Below, piece by piece: positions 29,651 through 33,600 of a stretch of 33,600 nucleotides of DNA. Position 1 is the first letter of the stretch. Each line of letters starts with the position of its first letter. A model generated the notes under the pieces. That model did not search any database and was not told the DNA's origin. It worked only from the letters and a program-made list of their open reading frames with translations. The DNA is from Nautilia sp. PV-1 (GTDB lineage Bacteria; Campylobacterota; Campylobacteria; Campylobacterales; Nautiliaceae), in contig NZ_CP026530.1 in assembly GCF_004006315.1 (NCBI RefSeq), positions 1,757,501 through 1,791,100 of the forward strand, in the 5' to 3' direction. A program made the translations under genes and the position numbers.

Positions 29651-31985
29651 AACTTTAAAAGAAAAAATATTAAGACACAATATAGTAGCTACATATTCTA
29701 TTTTAATATTTTTAACTTTTGCTTCTTTTGCCATTACTTTTTTTATAATGTATGAAAAATATCAGACAGAAATATATTTAATAAAAAACAATTACATCGA
29801 AAATCAAAAAAATATGATGGAACATCAAGTTAATAATATAATAAAATTAATCAGTACGTTAAGACAAGAAAAATTAAAAGAAGTAAAAAAATTTTTAAAA
29901 ACTTCCAATATAAACGCAGTTAAAATTCTTCAAAAAAATGAAAATCATCTTTATGATATTATGAATTATATCGATAAAGTAACTCCATTTGTCCACTGGG
30001 CCCTTACAGACCTGAAAGGAAACCTTATTTATAGCAGTATGGAAGATTTTAACCATACAAAAAGAATTAAATTAATAAAAACACTGCTGAATAAAAATAT
30101 TAATCAAATATATTTTAAACATCATACATCACTAGGTGATAAAATAACATATCAACATATATTTGATAAATATTTACTGACAGCAGCTATATATAAAAAA
30201 GAAATAGACAAAATGGTAAAACATAAAATTATAAAAATTATATACAACGTAAGATTCGGTCCTAAAAATCATGGATATATATCTATAGCTGAAATACTTA
30301 ATTATAAAGGCGGGAAAAATTTCGCAAAAGTGGTAGCTCTTCCGGTAAATCCCAAAATGGTCGGAAAACTTTTAAGCGACGACAAAAAAGACGCAAAAGG
30401 AAAGCTTTACAGAAAAGAATATCTTAAAATCGCCAATACCACCGGTGAAGGATTTGTAACATACTGGTTTTATAAATATTCAACAAAAGTTATAAGACCT
30501 AAAATTTCATATGTAAAACTGTACAAACCATGGAACTGGCTCATATTTACAAGTGTTTTTATAGATGATATTGATAATGTCATCAAAAAAAAAGAACAAA
30601 TATTTAAAAAAGATTTGAAAATTTTATCAGGTCTGTATTTACTGATATTTTTTATAATCTTACTTATAGCCGATTATATAATAAAAAAACAAAACGCTAT
30701 TATCGAAAAAATAATAGACGAATTTGAAAAAAGAATAAACACCAAAAACCAAATGCTTGAAGACCTAAATAAAAATTTAAAAAACGAAGTTCATAAAAAA
30801 ACAAAAGAACTGACTAAAAACATGTTTACGGACAACCTTACAAACCTTCCTAACAGAGAAAAACTGATCAATGATTTCGAAGACAAATACATAGCCATCA
30901 TCAACATAGACGATTTCAAAGAAATAAACGACTTCTTCGGTGTAAAAGAAGGTGATAAACTGATAAAAGAATTCGGAGAGTTTTTAAATAAAATTCAAAA
31001 AACATATAAACTTTCAGGAGATGAATACGCTATTATAGAAAAAACACCAGCAAAATTGAAACATATCTCTTCAGATATTATTGAGAAACTTAAAAGTTTA
31101 AAATTCAAAATAGGAAATGAAGAAATAAAAATAAATATTACCGTAGGTATCGGAAAAACGCTCGCAGAAGCCGATACGGCCCTGAAATACGCAAAAAAAA
31201 GAAAAAAACAGATAATAGTATATAATAAAAAACTTCCTATTTTAAAAGAATTTGAAGAAAATCTGAAATGGAAAAAAATAATAAACGAAGCAATAGAAAA
31301 CGACAATGTTATACCTTACGTACAGGCTATAATAAACAACAAAACCAAACAGGTTGAAAAATATGAATGTTTAATGAGAATAAAACATAATAATAAAATT
31401 TATACCCCGTTTCATTTTCTTGAAATTGCCAAAAAAACACACCAGTATGAAGCTCTTCAAACAATTATCATTGAAAAATGCTTTAATAAATTTTCTAAAC
31501 TTCCTTATAATTTTTCTATTAATCTTTCTTTAAGAGACCTTAAAAACGACCAGTTTGTTAAACATCTTACAGAAAAAATAAATGAATACAATGTAGCACA
31601 CAAATTAACAGTAGAACTGCTTGAAGACGAAGAGATGATATCTGATAAAAAAATAAATGACGTAATTTACAGTCTGTCTGAAATGGGTGTTAAAATAGCT
31701 ATAGACGATTTTGGCAGTGGATATTCAAATTTTGTTTATTTAATTAAAAATTTACCAATAAACATCATTAAAATAGACGGCACACTGGTAAAAGATATTT
31801 TAGAAGACGAAAAACTGAAAAAACTTCTAAAAAGAATTGTAGAAATTGCAAAAGACTTTAATTTCGAAACAATAGCTGAGTTTGTAGAAAATGAAAAATT
31901 GTATCTGGAATTAATAAAGCTTAATGTAGACGCATCTCAAGGATATCATTTTTCAAAACCGTTTAATATAGAGGGTCTGAAATAA
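29637..31985 (+). CDS. cache-GGDEF(degenerate)-EAL(divergent) signalling protein
   Basis: 782 residues from the ATG at 29637, which overlaps nusB by 14 bp; a TTG at 29616 is a weaker option. Transmembrane segments at about 18-38 and 330-345 enclose a long periplasmic cache-type sensor (GEGFVTYWFYKY, ISYVKLYKPWNWLIF). The GGDEF motif is SGDEY (460-464) and no inhibitory site is seen, so it is probably not a cyclase. The EAL domain has ECL at 577-579, DDFGSGYSNF, KIDGTLV and AEFVE, keeping most metal ligands. It could degrade or bind cyclic di-GMP. Last gene of the kdsA operon. Confidence 0.88.
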   Translation: MKKIETLKEKILRHNIVATYSILIFLTFASFAITFFIMYEKYQTEIYLIKNNYIENQKNMMEHQVNNIIKLISTLRQEKLKEVKKFLKTSNINAVKILQKNENHLYDIMNYIDKVTPFVHWALTDLKGNLIYSSMEDFNHTKRIKLIKTLLNKNINQIYFKHHTSLGDKITYQHIFDKYLLTAAIYKKEIDKMVKHKIIKIIYNVRFGPKNHGYISIAEILNYKGGKNFAKVVALPVNPKMVGKLLSDDKKDAKGKLYRKEYLKIANTTGEGFVTYWFYKYSTKVIRPKISYVKLYKPWNWLIFTSVFIDDIDNVIKKKEQIFKKDLKILSGLYLLIFFIILLIADYIIKKQNAIIEKIIDEFEKRINTKNQMLEDLNKNLKNEVHKKTKELTKNMFTDNLTNLPNREKLINDFEDKYIAIINIDDFKEINDFFGVKEGDKLIKEFGEFLNKIQKTYKLSGDEYAIIEKTPAKLKHISSDIIEKLKSLKFKIGNEEIKINITVGIGKTLAEADTALKYAKKRKKQIIVYNKKLPILKEFEENLKWKKIINEAIENDNVIPYVQAIINNKTKQVEKYECLMRIKHNNKIYTPFHFLEIAKKTHQYEALQTIIIEKCFNKFSKLPYNFSINLSLRDLKNDQFVKHLTEKINEYNVAHKLTVELLEDEEMISDKKINDVIYSLSEMGVKIAIDDFGSGYSNFVYLIKNLPINIIKIDGTLVKDILEDEKLKKLLKRIVEIAKDFNFETIAEFVENEKLYLELIKLNVDASQGYHFSKPFNIEGLK

Positions 31986-31989
31986 CCCC

Positions 31990-32460
31990 CTATTTTAAAA
32001 TTTCAGGTTTAAACTCGTCAATAAGTTTGTTTTTATCTGTTTTAAGAAGATCTTTTTCAACAATTCTGTAAATTTTTGATCTATTTTTTACATTATCCAG
32101 TACGTCTTTCGCAATATGTTTAGGAAGAGATAAAAAGACTTTTTTATCACCGTATTTGTCTATAAGCATATCAATATCTTCGGCAACTGATTTTACCGCT
32201 TCTTTATATATTTCAGCTTTTAAATTATGGTTTTCTCCGCTGAAAGCCCTGTTTAAAAATCCTGGTTTATTAGCACCTTCTATACCCGTTACGAGTTCAC
32301 TTACTCTTTTATGAGCTGTTAAAATATCTATTGATGCTATTAAATCTAATTTTATTTCGTTAGGTTTTAATCCCGCTTCCGCTTCCGGAGTTCTAGGATT
32401 TGCAACATAAGCTTTAATTTCACCAAGCGTAGCAACGATTACCAAATCACCTACTCTCAT
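31990..32460 (-). CDS. host-attachment / baeRF-like protein
   Basis: 156 residues, cytoplasmic. The pattern FLNRAFSGENHNLKAEIYKE, EDIDMLIDKYGDKKVFLSLP and IVEKDLLKTDKNKLIDEF resembles the host-attachment family (PF10116) and the bacterial archaeo-eukaryotic release-factor-like domains related to it. That family has no settled function. The family call is moderate and rests on pattern memory. It is convergent with the EAL gene, 4 bp apart. Confidence 0.5.
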   Translation of the reverse strand: MRVGDLVIVATLGEIKAYVANPRTPEAEAGLKPNEIKLDLIASIDILTAHKRVSELVTGIEGANKPGFLNRAFSGENHNLKAEIYKEAVKSVAEDIDMLIDKYGDKKVFLSLPKHIAKDVLDNVKNRSKIYRIVEKDLLKTDKNKLIDEFKPEILK

Positions 32461-32496
32461 ACCTTCTCCTTTAAAATGATGTATAAATATTATACA

Positions 32497-33081
32497 TCAA
32501 AAAGTAGGCAATTTCCAACTTTTTTTATGTGCAATTACCCTAATTATCACTCCTATAATCAAAATTAATATTATATTTACATCAGTAATCCCAAAAATAT
32601 ATAAAAATATACTTACAAAAATACTTACGCTTCCGTAAAAATTTTCTTTTAATATAAAAGGAATCTTATTAATCAGAATATCTCTTATCATTCCTCCGCC
32701 TACTGCCGTAATAAGAGCCAAAAAAACAACTCCGTAAACGTTAAATCCTGAATTAAGCGCCACAATGCTTCCAGAAATAGAAAATGATACCAGCCCTATC
32801 GAATCGCTTATTAAAAACAGATCTTTTTTTTCAAAATCGTATTCATGCAGTTTAAAGTATATTCCAGTTACTATAACGGCCAAAACAATGCTTCCGGGTA
32901 TTATATTTGTAAAAGAATATATTGCCCTGTCTGCCAAAACATCTCTGATAATACCGCCCCCAAGAGCCGTTAAAAATGCGCTTATGGCAATTCCCAATAA
33001 ATCGAGCTTATTTCTGACACCTATGATAAATCCGCTTATGGCAAAAGCGATTATTCCAATAATATCGGTAATCTCTAACAT
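32497..33081 (-). CDS. TRIC-type (UPF0126) cation channel protein
   Basis: 194 residues with about seven transmembrane segments in two repeats, each carrying the family motif: [15 protein letters not shown] near 39-53 and [16 protein letters not shown] near 125-140. Bacterial TRIC homologs form trimeric monovalent cation channels. The start overlaps the end of ruvC by seven bases, so it is translated from the ruvC message. Confidence 0.9.
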   Translation of the reverse strand: MLEITDIIGIIAFAISGFIIGVRNKLDLLGIAISAFLTALGGGIIRDVLADRAIYSFTNIIPGSIVLAVIVTGIYFKLHEYDFEKKDLFLISDSIGLVSFSISGSIVALNSGFNVYGVVFLALITAVGGGMIRDILINKIPFILKENFYGSVSIFVSIFLYIFGITDVNIILILIIGVIIRVIAHKKSWKLPTF

Positions 33082-33539
33082 TTTACCCTCTGTGAATGCG
33101 TTATGGCAACCGCTATAGCGTCAGTAATGTCAAGAGGTTTTATATCGGCTTTTATTCCGAGTATTCTTTTAACCATAAAAGCAACCTGCTCTTTTTTTGC
33201 TTTACCGTTTCCGGTAACCGCTTTTTTGACCTGTAAGGGTGTGTATTCGCTAAAATTTCCGTGTATCTGAAGTATTCTAAGAGAAAGCGCTCCTCTGAAC
33301 TGCGCAAGTTTTAAAACTGTTTTGGGATTATAAGCAAAAAATATGTCTTCAATAGCCACTTCGTCAATGGAGCTGTCGTATATCATATCAATACCTTCTA
33401 TAAGCTGTGAAAGCTGATACTGAAGCTCTTTTTCCGTAATTTTTATAAATCCTGCGTCTATAAGAGTAAGTTTCGGTCTGGTTTCTATAATCGCATAACC
33501 GCATTTTATGGTTCCCGGATCAATTCCCAATATTTTCAT
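33075..33539 (-). CDS. ruvC: Holliday junction resolvase RuvC
   Basis: Cuts Holliday junctions during recombination, with RuvAB. 154 residues; the RNase H-like catalytic acids are Asp7 (GIDPGT), Glu64 (AIEDIFF), Asp137 and Asp140 ([10 protein letters not shown]). Ribosome binding site AAAGG is six bases before the ATG. In several Campylobacterota ruvC borders dnaA and oriC, and DnaA-box-like repeats lie just upstream here. Confidence 0.95.
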   Translation of the reverse strand: MKILGIDPGTIKCGYAIIETRPKLTLIDAGFIKITEKELQYQLSQLIEGIDMIYDSSIDEVAIEDIFFAYNPKTVLKLAQFRGALSLRILQIHGNFSEYTPLQVKKAVTGNGKAKKEQVAFMVKRILGIKADIKPLDITDAIAVAITHSQRVKC

Positions 33540-33566
33540 TAAAGCCTTTCACACTATGTTCAACAA

Positions 33567-33596
33567 TTATTCACATGCTATTCACTATGTGAATGA
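33567..33596. other. DnaA-box cluster, left edge of a probable oriC
   Basis: TTATTCACA (33567-33575) and CTATTCACT (33578-33586) lie 11 bp apart, in phase with one helical turn, and TGTGAATGA (33588-33596) is TCATTCACA on the minus strand. The last fits the Helicobacter-type DnaA box TCATTCAC. CACTATGT is repeated at 33552 and 33583. The cluster runs to the window edge, so the rest of the origin and dnaA would be to the right. Confidence 0.6.
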
Positions 33597-33600
33597 AATG

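Noticed and set aside
1-33600. CRISPR arrays, rRNA genes, complete insertion sequences or prophage
   Set aside because: No regularly spaced repeats, rRNA sequence, transposase or phage structural gene was found.

Overview
The window is an AT-rich, gene-dense bacterial chromosome segment, most likely from a member of the Campylobacterota (the former Epsilonproteobacteria). The evidence is the gene set (kdsA-ribH-nusB cluster, ksgA next to RNase J, a SurA-like periplasmic protein, a DUF493 protein), promoters of the TATAAT type without strong -35 boxes, and a right edge where ruvC borders DnaA-box-like repeats. A class III (oxygen-sensitive) ribonucleotide reductase and low GC fit an anaerobic, deep-branching lineage such as Nautiliales; that placement is inference.

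Layout. 1-2.2 kb: 5' part of purB (minus), divergent from tatB and an RluA-type pseudouridine synthase. 2.2-2.7 kb: a gene-poor stretch with a candidate small RNA, two terminators, a decayed reading frame, three copies of a 13-nt REP-like palindrome, and tRNA-Asn and tRNA-Gly. 2.7-6.6 kb: a membrane protein, an AraC regulator, then a Fur-family regulator and a zinc-type ABC importer (znuA, znuC, znuB). 6.6-7.5 kb: a decayed HTH gene and a PIN-domain toxin-antitoxin pair. 7.5-12.6 kb: trmH, a secreted CAP protein with a tiny lipoprotein and a metallo-beta-lactamase-fold protein, then uncharacterised small genes and a methyltransferase. 12.6-15.6 kb: nrdD, a separate 55-residue glycyl-radical protein, and nrdG. 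15.7-19.7 kb: pyrC, DUF493, RNase J, ksgA. 19.8-23 kb: hisF, a secreted unknown, a nucleoside-phosphorylase-like gene, rlmN, DUF3343. 23-27.7 kb (minus): SurA-like protein, MarR regulator, tpx, dapF, a GGDEF-EAL protein. 27.8-32 kb (plus): kdsA, ribH, a small membrane protein, nusB, a second GGDEF/EAL protein. 32-33.6 kb (minus): a host-attachment/baeRF-like protein, a TRIC-type channel, ruvC, and the edge of a probable oriC.

The most notable points are: (1) the class III ribonucleotide reductase is split, with the glycyl-radical motif in its own small gene between nrdD and nrdG; (2) ksgA has no ATG/GTG/TTG at its conserved N-terminus, and an ATA sits exactly where the start should be, behind a good Shine-Dalgarno; (3) three parS-like 16-mers and a DnaA-box cluster suggest the window is the flank of the replication origin; (4) the Fur-family gene appears leaderless and has a perfect 7-1-7 palindrome over its -35; (5) a possible small RNA carries two anti-Shine-Dalgarno stretches.
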